Assembly (NCBI RefSeq): GCF_017377875.1
Contig: NZ_CP070975.1
Location: 3,720,001 to 3,784,000 of the forward strand
Origin: Alcaligenes sp. SORT26
GTDB lineage: Bacteria; Pseudomonadota; Gammaproteobacteria; Burkholderiales; Burkholderiaceae_B
DNA length: 64,000 bases
Direction: 5' to 3'
This document shows positions 9,020-18,632 of this stretch, one piece after another (positions within the stretch are counted from its first letter, which is position 1; each line of letters begins with the position of its first letter). The position numbers and the translations under genes were made by a program. A model generated the notes under the pieces. It made no database searches, was not told the DNA's origin, and saw nothing but the letters and a program-made list of their open reading frames with translations.

Positions 9020-9095
9020 TGGCGTCCCCTAGGGGATTCGAACCCCTGTACCCACCGTGAAAGGGTGGTGTCCTAGGCCTCTAGACGAAGGGGAC
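9020..9095 (-). tRNA. tRNA-Glu(TTC), copy 2
   Basis: Same sequence as copy 1 by eye, again at a 401-bp offset, with the same 24-bp spacer to tRNA-Asp. Anticodon UUC; encoded CCA. Confidence 0.97.
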
Positions 9096-9122
9096 AGGAC
9101 TTTACAGCTAATCTTCGTTTTT

Positions 9123-9198
<76 letters not shown>

Positions 9199-9688
9199 AT
9201 TTCGGTGTTCTTTTTGTTGACCACCAACGAAGAATTGAGATTATGGGGGTGTTTTGAACTTTGTGCAAGTGTTTTGAGAGGAAAACTCAAAATAAAGTGA
9301 AAAAAACTTCCTGAGGGGGCTCAGAGGGGCAAAGACGCCAGGACAGCAAGGCGATGTTCCTGGCTGGCAGGCGCTGTGAAAAGGGATCAGGGTCATCCCG
9401 ACGGCTGCTTGTATCTTTTTGTTTTATACGGAGTTTTGTATCTTCTTTGTGTCACAAGGTTTCATTTATGGCTCAATAGAAGGAAATACTTTCAAGTGTT
9501 ACCGTCGTTTTTTTGTCCCTGTTGATGTTGTCTTATTCTCGCCTTAGGCGCATAAATGCAGGGTTTATACGAAATTTGCGCTGCTCTGTAATCTAATGAT
9601 GGTATGCTTCGTTGGGTAACATTTCACCTGCAATAATTACGTTTTGTAGGCCATTCTCTTAGCCTGCATTTTTTTATTTAATGGCGCT
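9199..9688. other. 490-bp intergenic leader with three successive hairpins
   Basis: No gene is present. Besides the tRNA promoter, it holds three consecutive potential stems on the plus strand: CTGAG/CTCAG (9311-9324), GCCAGGA/TCCTGGC (9337-9364) and GGGAT/ATCCC (9383-9399). The segment GGGGCAAAGACGCC joins the first two. The rest, to 9688, is AT-rich and should carry the promoter of the GGDEF-EAL gene. Confidence 0.5.
9240..9268 (-). promoter_or_regulatory. Probable sigma-70 promoter of the tRNA cluster
   Basis: Read on the minus strand, TTGCAC (9268-9263) and CATAAT (9245-9240) are separated by exactly 17 bp, about 40 bp upstream of the first tRNA. The -10 matches 5 of 6 consensus bases and the -35 only 3 of 6. 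Confidence 0.5.
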
Positions 9689-12577
9689 ATGTCAGCAAAG
9701 CAGTGCATATCATCACCTCTGCCTGTTCCAGTGGATGCACAAAGACGAATCAGTTTAAGTGCCTTGCTGATTTGGGTGCTTTTGGTCTGGCTGTTGTTGA
9801 TCTCGGCAACGGTTACTGTCATTTACAAGCAAAATCAGGCGGAAACTCGCCTGCAGGCCAGTAGCGGCCTATTGCGTCAGCTCTCTGATATCAGCTATTC
9901 CGTGGCCCTGGCCGCACCCTCCAGCTCCACTCCTGCCCGTTTGCGTCATTTGGATCAGCAGTTCCAGGGCGTGGTGCAGCTACTGAGAGACGGTGGTGTG
10001 GTTGATGGCGTGATGCTGCTGCCTTTGGACAAGCCTTTATTAGGCCTGGTGTCGCAGCTTAGTAATGAATGGCAGCGGCGCCTGATGCGCCTGGACTTTC
10101 CGGTCAGCTCGGAGCAAGTCCTGTTGCCCGCCGCCAGCCTGAATGCGGAAGACTCCCTATTTCGTCATAACACCCAGCAATTGCTGGATGCGTTCGATGC
10201 CTCGCGTGAAAGCACTCGTGCCCAGCACCGCTGGACGGTGTTCTTTATGCTGAGCCTGGACTTGATCGCGCTGTGTTTGTCCTACTTCATGTTGCGTGCC
10301 TGGGCGGCCGATCCCTTGCGGCAGTTGGTTGCCCAGGGCAGAGCCTTTACCAGTGGTCATTACCGGGCAAAAAGCACCAGCTCCGGCACGAGCGAAACGC
10401 GTTATTTATCCCAGATTCTGAATTACTGCGGCTTGCAGATTCAGCAACTGGATGCCCAGCACGCTATTCAGCAACGCAATTTATCTCAGCTCAATGCCAT
10501 ATGCCGCAGTTTGAGTCATAACCCTTTATTGGGAGTTTATTTATCCCGAGATGGTCGCTTTGATTTTGTTAATAAAAAGCTGGCTGAAACATTGGGATAT
10601 AGCCGTGCGCAATTGCGGCAGGAGTTCACGGTTGACCAGGTTTTTCTGGAGCCTCGATTTCCCTCTTTAACTCAAGTGGTGCCGGATTCGCGTTCTGGCG
10701 GGAATAGTCTGCGCTATGAAACGCGAGCACTGCGTTATGACGGCAAATCGATTGATGTCGAGGTTTGCGCAATTCCCATTCAGCTTGAAGGCCGTATGGC
10801 GATGGTGTCCGTGGTGCAGGACATCACCACGCGGGTACGTAATGAAGTAACCGGGCGTCTGGCTGCCGTGGTGTACGAGAACACTTGTGAAGCCATTGTG
10901 GTGACGGATCGGTTTGGTCATGTTGTGGATGCCAATCCCGCTTTCAGCCGTATTACGGGCTATGAGCTGGATGAAGTTCGGGGCCGCACGCTGTCCATTT
11001 TGAATTCAGGTCGTCAGGACCGTGAGTTCTACCGCAAGATGTGGCGTGAAATCTCGGAAACGGGACGCTGGCAGGGGGATATCTGGAATCGTCGTAAAAA
11101 CGGCGAAGACTTTGCTGAACGTCTGACTATCAGCACAGCCTGGAATCCAGATGGCACGGTGTATCGCCATATCGGTTTGTTCACCGACATTACCAGCCAT
11201 AAAAAGCGTGAAGCGCAGATGTGGAAGCAGGCGCACTACGATCATTTGACGGGTTTGCCCAATCGTCAGATGTTCCAGGATCGTTTGCAGCAAGCGCGTG
11301 AGCAGTCTCGCCGCACCGGTTTGCCCTTTGCGCTGATCTTCATGGATCTGGATTTCTTCAAGGATGTGAACGACTCCCTGGGGCATGAGAAAGGCGATGT
11401 GCTTTTACAGGAAGTGGCCCAGCGTTTGCAGCGTTGCGTGCGGGTAACGGATACCGTGGCTCGTATTGGTGGGGATGAGTTCACCGTGATTTTGTCGGAC
11501 ATCAGTGATACCTCGATTGTGGAGCGTACCTGCCGCTGTTTGCTGGACACCATTGAAGAGCCGTTTCAGTTGGGCAAGAACTCGGTGTCAGTCTCTGCCA
11601 GTGTGGGCATTACCTTGTTCCCTGAGGATGGCGACGACGCCGGTCAGCTATTGAAGAATGCGGATATGGCCATGTACGCCGCCAAGGCCTGTGGTCGCAA
11701 TCAATACTGCCGTTTCCTGCCCGCCATGAGTGAAGCGGTGGAAGCGCGCCTGCGCTTCTCTCAGGACTTGCAAAAAGCCTTGAGCGAACATCAGTTTCAG
11801 TTGTATTACCAGCCCATTGTTGATTTGCGCACGGGGCGCGTAACCCGTGCTGAAGCCTTGATTCGCTGGGAGCACCCGCAATTGGGCCTGGTGCCGCCTT
11901 CGGAGTTCATTCCTTTCTCTGAAGACTCGGGCTTGATTGTCTTGATTGGCGAGTGGGTGTTTGAGACAGCCGCCCAGGCGGCAGTGATGTTGCGCCACGA
12001 ACTGGACCCCAGTTTTAGAGTCAGCCTGAATGTGTCACCAGCGCAATTCAAATTGAACGGTTCCTGTGCACGGGAATGGGTGGAATACCTGCAACACCAA
12101 GGCATTCCGGGCGATGCGCTAGTCGTGGAGATTACGGAGCGTTTGCTCTTGGACGACCAGGGCCAAGCCTTGCAACAGTTACGCTCCTTGCGTGAATACG
12201 GCATGAGTGTGGCGCTGGATGATTTTGGTACTGGCTACTCGTCCCTCTCGCATTTGAAGCGCTTCTCTATCAATGTGCTCAAAATTGACCAGTGTTATAT
12301 CCGTAATCTGGCCTTGAGCAGTGAGGATCTGGTGCTGACCCAGGCCATGATTGTGATGGCACAAAAGCTGGGTTTACGGGTGGTAGCAGAAGGGGTCACC
12401 AGCCACGAGCAACTGGATTTGCTGAACAACGCGGGTTGCGACTATATGCAGGGCTATTTGTGCTCTACACCCATTCCAGCCGGCGAGTTCGTGGACTGGT
12501 GCAAGACCTGGAATCGGGATCATGCGGGTGGGTTTGTAGAGCGTCTGCATCCCAATACGCCGCAGGTTTTGCAGTAA
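9689..12577 (+). CDS. Membrane-bound PAS-GGDEF-EAL cyclic-di-GMP enzyme
   Basis: A 962-residue inner-membrane signalling protein. A transmembrane helix at about residues 23-45 (LLIWVLLVWLLLISATVTVI) and a second near 180-200 bracket a periplasmic sensor region. Two PAS-like segments follow (about 280-400 and 395-510; the second contains ITGYELDEVRGRTLSILNSGRQ). The diguanylate cyclase motif GGDEF (residues 594-598) and the phosphodiesterase motif EAL (722-724, in AEALIRWEHP) are both intact, as are the downstream EITERLLLDD and DDFGTGYSSL loops. Either or both activities are possible. It is monocistronic and preceded by a long leader. Confidence 0.92.
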   Translation: MSAKQCISSPLPVPVDAQRRISLSALLIWVLLVWLLLISATVTVIYKQNQAETRLQASSGLLRQLSDISYSVALAAPSSSTPARLRHLDQQFQGVVQLLRDGGVVDGVMLLPLDKPLLGLVSQLSNEWQRRLMRLDFPVSSEQVLLPAASLNAEDSLFRHNTQQLLDAFDASRESTRAQHRWTVFFMLSLDLIALCLSYFMLRAWAADPLRQLVAQGRAFTSGHYRAKSTSSGTSETRYLSQILNYCGLQIQQLDAQHAIQQRNLSQLNAICRSLSHNPLLGVYLSRDGRFDFVNKKLAETLGYSRAQLRQEFTVDQVFLEPRFPSLTQVVPDSRSGGNSLRYETRALRYDGKSIDVEVCAIPIQLEGRMAMVSVVQDITTRVRNEVTGRLAAVVYENTCEAIVVTDRFGHVVDANPAFSRITGYELDEVRGRTLSILNSGRQDREFYRKMWREISETGRWQGDIWNRRKNGEDFAERLTISTAWNPDGTVYRHIGLFTDITSHKKREAQMWKQAHYDHLTGLPNRQMFQDRLQQAREQSRRTGLPFALIFMDLDFFKDVNDSLGHEKGDVLLQEVAQRLQRCVRVTDTVARIGGDEFTVILSDISDTSIVERTCRCLLDTIEEPFQLGKNSVSVSASVGITLFPEDGDDAGQLLKNADMAMYAAKACGRNQYCRFLPAMSEAVEARLRFSQDLQKALSEHQFQLYYQPIVDLRTGRVTRAEALIRWEHPQLGLVPPSEFIPFSEDSGLIVLIGEWVFETAAQAAVMLRHELDPSFRVSLNVSPAQFKLNGSCAREWVEYLQHQGIPGDALVVEITERLLLDDQGQALQQLRSLREYGMSVALDDFGTGYSSLSHLKRFSINVLKIDQCYIRNLALSSEDLVLTQAMIVMAQKLGLRVVAEGVTSHEQLDLLNNAGCDYMQGYLCSTPIPAGEFVDWCKTWNRDHAGGFVERLHPNTPQVLQ

Positions 12578-12644
12578 GGCTGCGTCAGGCAGCCTCTACT
12601 GCGGTGCTTCTGCGCCCAAGGCGCTGTCTTGAATACCGTGATGC

Positions 12645-14264
12645 TTAGTGCTGACGGCGGGATCGCCAAGCAAAAATAATCAGAATCAGACTGGCCCAGA
12701 TCAGGAAGGGCAGGTTGCCGTACTTCACGTAGGGAGTCAGGCCGGTAGTGCCTTGCACTTCCACATCCAGCACGCCCGGAGTCAAGGGCGGCAATACGGC
12801 ACGAATACGGCCACGCGGATCAATGGCTGCTGTCATGCCGGTATTGGTGGCACGCAGCATGGGGCGGCCTGTTTCCAAAGCACGCATCCGCGAGATCTGC
12901 AGGTGCTGGCTCAAGGCCCAGGAGTCCCCAAACCAGCCAAGGTTGCTGATGTTGAGCAGTAAGGTAGCGCCTTCCTGATCAGGCGTACCTTGCACGGCCT
13001 GGATGATTTCTTCACCAAATACGTCTTCGTAACAGATATTGGGAGCAACGCGGCCTTCCGCCATCTGGAAGGGGGCTTGTGGCAGCGCACCACGATGGAA
13101 ATCCCCCAGGGGGATGTTCATCATGTCTACGAACCACTGAAAACCTGTGGGGATGAATTCGCCAAACGGCACCAGATGGTGCTTGTCGTAATAGCTGGCC
13201 GTGCTGTTCAAAATATCTTGTGGCTGTGTGTCCGGGCTGATCAGCAAAGCGCTATTGGTATAGCTGAGCTTGCCATTTTCTGTGCCACGGTCCATGGGTA
13301 CACCCAGCACCAGATTGGCTTGATGACGTTGAGCCAGTTCTGTCCAGCGTAGCCAGAAGCTGGTTTCCAGGCGGTTCTGCAAAACCGGGATTACGGTTTC
13401 GGGCAGCACAATCAGGCGGGGAGTGTCTTCTGGTGTCTTGGCGGGCAAATTAGCCAGCTCGTAGTACCGCTCTATGCCTTCAGCCATATTGGGGCCGAAT
13501 TTGGCGCTTTGGTCGATATTGCCTTGTACCAAACGGGCAATAAAGGGCGCGCCATGGGCTTGTACCCAGGCAATATGTGGCAGGCTGATACCGATCAGGC
13601 CAAATACCATGGCAATACCAATCCCAATCGCGCTGGACGGGCTTTGGTTCTTGTCTTTGGATGCGGCAAATTGGGCGATGACGGCGGCACTGAAGGCGGA
13701 TAGCCAGGCCAGACCATAGACGCCGACAACGGGTGCCCAACCGGTAAACATGCCTTCGGCGTGGGCGTAGCCTATGTTCAGCCAGGGAAAACCGGTCAAC
13801 AAATTACCGCGTAGCCATTCGCTCAGCGCCCAGCAACTTGCCCAGCCTGCCGATAATAACAATCGTGGTAGCCAGGAATCACTATCGTCTTTAGGGCGCA
13901 GCTTTTGCCAGACGGCAGAGGCCAGCGCCGGAAAGACGGCCAGGGCAGCCGCCAGCAGCAAGACACCCAGGGCGGCCATCCAGGAGGGCATGCCACCATA
14001 CTGGTGCATGCTGATGTACAGCCAATAAATCCCTACGCCAAAGTGACCCAGACCAAAGAGATAGCTGCGGCCGAAGGCCTGCCGTACCGAGCGCGAGGCC
14101 ATGATCTGCGAACAGGCAATGGCCAGCAAGGTGATTTGATAAAAGGGCAGAATCCAGGATGGCAGCGGGCCAATGGAGAAGGACAGGGCATGCAAGCCCC
14201 CCAGGCCCAGCAATAAAGCGACGCTAAGCGCCTGGGGTAAAGGTTTGGAATCAGGCTTGTTCAA
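12645..14264 (-). CDS. lnt: Apolipoprotein N-acyltransferase
   Basis: Inner-membrane enzyme that N-acylates the lipid-modified cysteine of lipoproteins. Several hydrophobic helices precede a periplasmic nitrilase-like domain with catalytic Glu in VLPETVIPVL, a Lys loop (GTENGKLSYTNSALLI) and Cys in PNICYEDVFGEE. I place the start at the TTG at 14264, which gives 539 residues and the usual Lnt N-terminus; the open frame extends 49 codons further but lies inside corC. The assumed start overlaps corC by 14 bp. It is the last gene of miaB-phoH-ybeY-corC-lnt. Confidence 0.9.
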   Translation of the reverse strand: MNKPDSKPLPQALSVALLLGLGGLHALSFSIGPLPSWILPFYQITLLAIACSQIMASRSVRQAFGRSYLFGLGHFGVGIYWLYISMHQYGGMPSWMAALGVLLLAAALAVFPALASAVWQKLRPKDDSDSWLPRLLLSAGWASCWALSEWLRGNLLTGFPWLNIGYAHAEGMFTGWAPVVGVYGLAWLSAFSAAVIAQFAASKDKNQSPSSAIGIGIAMVFGLIGISLPHIAWVQAHGAPFIARLVQGNIDQSAKFGPNMAEGIERYYELANLPAKTPEDTPRLIVLPETVIPVLQNRLETSFWLRWTELAQRHQANLVLGVPMDRGTENGKLSYTNSALLISPDTQPQDILNSTASYYDKHHLVPFGEFIPTGFQWFVDMMNIPLGDFHRGALPQAPFQMAEGRVAPNICYEDVFGEEIIQAVQGTPDQEGATLLLNISNLGWFGDSWALSQHLQISRMRALETGRPMLRATNTGMTAAIDPRGRIRAVLPPLTPGVLDVEVQGTTGLTPYVKYGNLPFLIWASLILIIFAWRSRRQH

Positions 14265-15132
14265 GATTAGGCTCGGCGGGGGTGGCTCGCTGAACGTGTA
14301 ACCAAAGGGCTCGCTTGGCATCGGCGCGGACGACCGTGATGCTGATGCCATTGAGCTGGGCCACATCGCCCCGGCGAGGGATATGTCCCAATTCGGAGGC
14401 CAGCCAACCACCTACCGTATCGAAGTCGTCGTTAGGCAGATTGGTCTGGAAGGCTTCGTTGAAATCGGGGATTTCAGTCAGCGCCATGACACGCCAGCTA
14501 TCAGGGCCAGCCTGAAAGATGGTTTGTTCGGCGTCTTCATCGTATTCGTCCTCGATGTCACCCACAATTTGTTCCAGCACGTCTTCCATGGTGACCAAGC
14601 CTGCGGTGCCACCGTGCTCGTCAATAACGACGGCCAAGTGATTACGGCTGCCACGGAACTCGTGCAGCAGGACGTTCAGGCGTTTGGTCTCGGGGATAAA
14701 GACGGCAGGACGGATCAGTGGACGCAAATCCAGTGTGGGATTGGCAATCGAGAGCAGCAAATCCTTGGCCAGCAAAATACCGATGATGTTGTCGCGTTCC
14801 GTCTCGTAGATAGGGAAGCGGCTATGGCCCGTCTCAATAATGATGGGCAGCATCTCGGTCAAAGGCTTGGCGATGTCCAGCATATCGATCTTGGATCGCG
14901 GCACCATGATATCGGCCACGGTCTTGCTGGCCATATCCAGCGTTCCGGCGATCATGGACAGGGATTCGTCGTCGATAACGTTGCGGGCATGGGCCGCAAC
15001 CAGGACAGACTTAAGGTCTTCTCGGTCTTCGGGTTCGTGACGCCGATTGAAAAAAGCACTTAAGCGAGAGATGGGATTGTTTGAGCTGGCCTTGGAAGGG
15101 CGAGGCTCAGGGTCGGGAGCAGAGTCTGACAT
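14251..15132 (-). CDS. corC: CorC/YbeX CBS-domain protein
   Basis: A 293-residue cytoplasmic protein of the HlyC/CorC family without the N-terminal DUF21 membrane part, as in E. coli YbeX. Two CBS motifs span about residues 65-190 (VADIMVPRSKIDML and VVIDEHGGTAGLVTMEDVLE). A C-terminal CorC_HlyC transporter-associated domain follows (DDFDTVGGWLASELG). It has been linked to magnesium and cobalt efflux and more recently to ribosome and heat-shock phenotypes. It sits 148 bp after ybeY. Confidence 0.93.
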   Translation of the reverse strand: MSDSAPDPEPRPSKASSNNPISRLSAFFNRRHEPEDREDLKSVLVAAHARNVIDDESLSMIAGTLDMASKTVADIMVPRSKIDMLDIAKPLTEMLPIIIETGHSRFPIYETERDNIIGILLAKDLLLSIANPTLDLRPLIRPAVFIPETKRLNVLLHEFRGSRNHLAVVIDEHGGTAGLVTMEDVLEQIVGDIEDEYDEDAEQTIFQAGPDSWRVMALTEIPDFNEAFQTNLPNDDFDTVGGWLASELGHIPRRGDVAQLNGISITVVRADAKRALWLHVQRATPAEPNLEQA

Positions 15133-15280
15133 TGTCCGAAGGACGAGTTAAGGGAGAAACAAGCATAACCGAAAAATGATGACAAGGTATGGACCTGTCA
15201 TCATTCAAAATGGGCGAAGGGGATGGAGTCTTCCCCCGGTTTTGTGATGATTGGGGGGCAGGCCCTGGCAAAGGGCAGGT

Positions 15281-15757
15281 TTACCGTTCCTGATAGGGAT
15301 CGGGAATACGCAGGCTGGCCAGAATGGCAGTTTCCAGCGCTTCCATGTCCTGTGCTTCGTCTTCTTCGATGTGGTCATACCCCAAAGAATGCAGGCAGCC
15401 GTGAACAATCAGATGCGCGGCATGATGCAAAAAAGGCTTGCCCTGTTCCTGGGCTTCACGCTCCAGCACAGGCAGGCACAGCACGATATCGCCCTGGACG
15501 ACGCCGTCTTCATCCTGGCCATATTCAAAGGTCAGGACGTTTGTTGCGTAGTCGCGCTCCCGGTAACTGAGGTTCAGGCTTTGGCCTTCCTCGGCATCTA
15601 CAATGCGCAAGGTCGCGGCCAAGGCAGTGAAGCGGTCTTCGGGGTGAATACGTTCCACGGCCATATCAATGCTTCGCTGCATCCAGCGGCGAATGCGTGA
15701 ACGGCTCAGTTCGGGGCAGGGAACAGCGTATTGAACGCTCAAGGATAAATCAGGCAT
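15281..15757 (-). CDS. ybeY: Endoribonuclease YbeY (rRNA maturation factor)
   Basis: A 158-residue zinc endoribonuclease acting in 16S rRNA 3' maturation and ribosome quality control. The metal-binding motif HGCLHSLGYDH (HxxxHxxxxxH) is intact. I chose the ATG at 15757, which opens MPDLSLSVQYAV. The longer open frame upstream reads through phoH and adds an Arg/Trp-rich non-family extension. The start overlaps the phoH stop by 8 bp. Confidence 0.93.
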   Translation of the reverse strand: MPDLSLSVQYAVPCPELSRSRIRRWMQRSIDMAVERIHPEDRFTALAATLRIVDAEEGQSLNLSYRERDYATNVLTFEYGQDEDGVVQGDIVLCLPVLEREAQEQGKPFLHHAAHLIVHGCLHSLGYDHIEEDEAQDMEALETAILASLRIPDPYQER

Positions 15758-16745
15758 CACCCGCGGCCTCGTAAGCGTCCACAATCCGCGCGACCAAGGG
15801 GTGGCGCACCACATCGCGGCTGCTGAAACGCGAGCAGGAAATGCCCTGCACGTTTTCCAGCACCTTGACCGCATGCGTCAAACCACTGCGCTGGCCCTTG
15901 GGCAAGTCCACCTGGGTGGGGTCGCCGGTAATCACGGCCTTGCTGCCAAAACCGATGCGGGTCAGGAACATTTTCATTTGCTCTGGTGTGGTGTTCTGGG
16001 CTTCGTCCAGAATCACAAAAGCATGGTTTAGCGTGCGGCCACGCATATAGGCCAGAGGCGCGATTTCGATAATCTGTTTTTCAAACAGGCGCTGCACTTT
16101 TTCTACACCCATCAGATCGTAGAGAGCGTCGTATAGCGGGCGCAGATACGGGTCTACCTTCTGGGCCAGATCGCCGGGCAAAAAGCCCAGGCGCTCGCCC
16201 GCCTCTACAGCAGGCCGAGTCAGAACCAGACGGTGGACAGATTCGCGCTCTAGCGCATCAATTGCGCAGGCTACCGCCAACCAGGTCTTGCCGGTGCCGG
16301 CCGGGCCTATGCCAAAGTTGATGTCATTAGCCAGAATATTGCGCAGGTAATCGCGCTGGCCGGGCGTACGGGGACGCAGATCGCGCTTGGCGGTGCGCAG
16401 ACTGATGTCTTCCTGGCCAACCGGAGGGGGCTCGGGCAGGGGTTCAGCTTTCTTGGCGGGTTCGTGGCTGCGGCTGGCACCCAGTTCCACCAGACCCAGT
16501 TGAATATCGTCGATATTCAAGGACCGGTGTACGGCACGTGAATGAAACCAGTCAATCGCCTTGGCGGCCTCGTCCGCGCGCTCGCCTTCAATCGAAACAT
16601 GACTGCCACGCCGACGCAGGGTGACGTTGTACGCCATGGCAATCTGCTTGATGTTTTCGTCCAGGGGGCCACACAGATTGGCCAGATGGGTATTGTCCCC
16701 GTCCAGGCGCAAAGCAGTGGGCATGCGGCGGCGTTGGCTAGTCAT
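15750..16745 (-). CDS. ybeZ: PhoH-like ATPase (YbeZ)
   Basis: A 331-residue cytoplasmic P-loop NTPase. Walker A is GPAGTGKTWLA (near residue 145) and Walker B FVILDEAQNTT. An N-terminal KH-like or RNA-associated segment precedes it. YbeZ works with YbeY in rRNA processing in other bacteria, consistent with the 8-bp overlap with ybeY and the 3-bp gap from miaB. Confidence 0.92.
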   Translation of the reverse strand: MTSQRRRMPTALRLDGDNTHLANLCGPLDENIKQIAMAYNVTLRRRGSHVSIEGERADEAAKAIDWFHSRAVHRSLNIDDIQLGLVELGASRSHEPAKKAEPLPEPPPVGQEDISLRTAKRDLRPRTPGQRDYLRNILANDINFGIGPAGTGKTWLAVACAIDALERESVHRLVLTRPAVEAGERLGFLPGDLAQKVDPYLRPLYDALYDLMGVEKVQRLFEKQIIEIAPLAYMRGRTLNHAFVILDEAQNTTPEQMKMFLTRIGFGSKAVITGDPTQVDLPKGQRSGLTHAVKVLENVQGISCSRFSSRDVVRHPLVARIVDAYEAAGDA

Positions 16746-16748
16746 AGA

Positions 16749-18149
16749 TCAGGCTCCTGCAACCCGGTCATGGGTCACGATTTCTCCGCGCAGAGTGTTG
16801 GTCAGTACTTGAGTCACATGCACATCCACAATTTGTCCGATCAGGCGAGGGTCGCCGGGGAAGTTGATGATGCGGTTGTTTTCGGTACGGCCTTTCAGTT
16901 CCGAATCGTCCTTGCGCGAGGTGCCCTCAACCAGAATGCGTTGCACGCTGCCGATCATGGCCTGGCTGATCGCCTGGGCCTGCTCGTTGATCTGAGCTTG
17001 CAGACGGTGCAGGCGGTCCAGCTTCTCTTCTTTGGTGGAGTTATCTTCCAGGTCGGCGGCCGGCGTGCCGGGGCGACGCGAATACACAAAAGAGAAAGAC
17101 TGATCGAAATTCACATCACGAATCAGCTTCAGTGTCTTCTGGAAATCTTCTTCCGTTTCACCGGGGAAGCCAACAATAAAGTCCGAGGACAAGACGATGT
17201 CGGGACGCGCTTCGCGCAAGCGGCGCACGATGGATTTGAACTCCAGCGCAGTGTAGCCGCGTTTCATTGCAGACAGAATACGGTCGCTGCCAGCCTGTAC
17301 GGGCAGGTGCAGGAAGGGCACCAGCTTGGGCAGATTGCCGTGGGCGGCGATCAGGCGCGAGGTCATTTCCTTGGGGTGCGAGGTGGTGTAGCGAATGCGC
17401 TCGATGCCAGGAATCTCGTGTACGTATTCCAGCAGCATGGCAAAGTCGGCAATCTCGCCCACGACGTCGGTAGGGCCACGGTAGGCGTTCACGTTCTGGC
17501 CCAGCAGCGTCACTTCACGCACACCCTGGTCGGCCAAGTCAGCCACTTCCATCAGCACATCGTCAAAAGGACGGGAGACTTCAGGACCACGGGTGTAGGG
17601 CACCACACAGAAGCTACAGTATTTGCTGCAGCCTTCCATGATGGACACAAAGGCCGAATAGCCTTCCACGCGTGCGGGGGGCAGAGCGTCGAACTTTTCG
17701 ATTTCCGGAAAGCTGATATCCACTTGCGAGCGGCCACTGTTGCGGCGCTTGACGATCAGCTCGGGCAGGCGGTGCAAGGTCTGGGGGCCGAACACCACAT
17801 CCACATAGGGTGCGCGACGAATAATGGTGTCGCCTTCCTGACTGGCCACACAGCCGCCCACGCCAATCACCAGATCGGGATTGAGCGCTTTCAGGTGCTG
17901 AACCCGACCCAGATCCGAAAACACCTTTTCTTGCGCTTTCTCGCGCACCGAACAGGTATTGAACAGGATGATGTCTGCTTCTTCGGGGTTGGTGGTCAAC
18001 TCCACGGGACGATCCTGATTCAGGATGTCGGCCATTTTTTCGGAGTCGTACTCGTTCATCTGGCAGCCAAAGGTGCGAATGAAGAGCTTGCGGGCAGGCT
18101 TGGAGGCAGCGTCCGCGCTGACGGGGGTAGAGATTGTGGTGTCGGTCAT
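16749..18149 (-). CDS. miaB: tRNA-2-methylthio-N6-dimethylallyladenosine synthase
   Basis: A 466-residue radical SAM methylthiotransferase modifying A37 of tRNAs that read UNN codons. The N-terminal UPF0004 domain supplies three cysteines ([34 protein letters not shown]). The radical SAM CxxxCxxC is in [15 protein letters not shown], and a C-terminal TRAM segment is present. It is the promoter-proximal gene of the five-gene unit, divergent from the parD-like gene. Confidence 0.96.
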   Translation of the reverse strand: MTDTTISTPVSADAASKPARKLFIRTFGCQMNEYDSEKMADILNQDRPVELTTNPEEADIILFNTCSVREKAQEKVFSDLGRVQHLKALNPDLVIGVGGCVASQEGDTIIRRAPYVDVVFGPQTLHRLPELIVKRRNSGRSQVDISFPEIEKFDALPPARVEGYSAFVSIMEGCSKYCSFCVVPYTRGPEVSRPFDDVLMEVADLADQGVREVTLLGQNVNAYRGPTDVVGEIADFAMLLEYVHEIPGIERIRYTTSHPKEMTSRLIAAHGNLPKLVPFLHLPVQAGSDRILSAMKRGYTALEFKSIVRRLREARPDIVLSSDFIVGFPGETEEDFQKTLKLIRDVNFDQSFSFVYSRRPGTPAADLEDNSTKEEKLDRLHRLQAQINEQAQAISQAMIGSVQRILVEGTSRKDDSELKGRTENNRIINFPGDPRLIGQIVDVHVTQVLTNTLRGEIVTHDRVAGA

Positions 18150-18352
18150 AGAAGGAGCCGTGACGGGTGTATATCCCGCGGGCCATTGAAAATGATGAAT
18201 CGAGCATTATAACGCCCAGCCTCCCATGAGCCACAAGCAAGCAGGGCTCATGGGGGAGGACTTGTTGCAGACAGGCCGCCCTTTGGATGAAGAGGACTGG
18301 AAACAGTCTCGCCAGGGTATCGGGCTGGATCGGATCTTCAGACAGGTTCTGC

Positions 18353-18400
18353 TTGCGTCCTGTTTTTGTGGATTATATGATTCGTATATGGATCATATAA
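18353..18400 (+). promoter_or_regulatory. Promoter and perfect inverted-repeat operator of the parD-like/map operon
   Basis: TTGCGT (18353-18358), a 17-bp spacer and TATGAT (18376-18381) form a sigma-70-like promoter. The -10 lies inside the left arm of a perfect dyad, TTATATGAT (18373-18381) and ATCATATAA (18392-18400), with a 10-bp centre. The right arm ends 10 bp before the ATG, next to the RBS (GGATTGAG). This is the expected geometry for autorepression by a ribbon-helix-helix antitoxin. Confidence 0.65.
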
Positions 18401-18410
18401 GGATTGAGAA

Positions 18411-18632
18411 ATGGGTATCGTGAATATTGATGACGAGCTGCACGACCAGCTACGCAAGGCGAGCACGGTTTCGTGTCGTTCCATCAATGCGCAGGCGGCT
18501 TTCTGGATACGTATGGGGCTGCTGTGCGAACTGAATCCGACCTTGAGCTTTAACGAAATTGTCGCCCGTGAAATGAAGGCGGCCGGTTTGGGTGAGCCTG
18601 CTGTGCCTCTGGATCAGACGGAGCCAGCATGA
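18411..18632 (+). CDS. ParD-like antitoxin homologue (ribbon-helix-helix type)
   Basis: A 73-residue protein with the N-terminal pattern VNIDDELHDQLRKAS, then SINAQAAFWIRMGLL, which fits the ParD-like (DUF3423-type) family with a predicted ribbon-helix-helix DNA-binding fold. A RelE/ParE toxin gene is absent. Instead its TGA overlaps the ATG of a methionine aminopeptidase gene by 4 bp. It is preceded by a well-placed RBS and by an operator-like dyad. A role as autorepressor of the map operon is inference. Confidence 0.75.
   Translation: MGIVNIDDELHDQLRKASTVSCRSINAQAAFWIRMGLLCELNPTLSFNEIVAREMKAAGLGEPAVPLDQTEPA

Noticed and set aside
9321-9364. A genuine c-di-GMP-I riboswitch
   Set aside because: The GCAAAG match is too short, and the P1b hairpin and the 3' GGUAGC-type segment are not recognisable. 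It is kept only as a weak structured-leader finding.
16542-18212. A 556-codon plus-strand open frame opposite miaB and the start of phoH
   Set aside because: It is fully antisense to miaB; composition (His/Gln-rich) is typical of an antisense shadow.
18226-18423. A 65-codon open frame overlapping the parD-like promoter and start
   Set aside because: It overlaps the operator, promoter and start of a better-supported gene in another frame.
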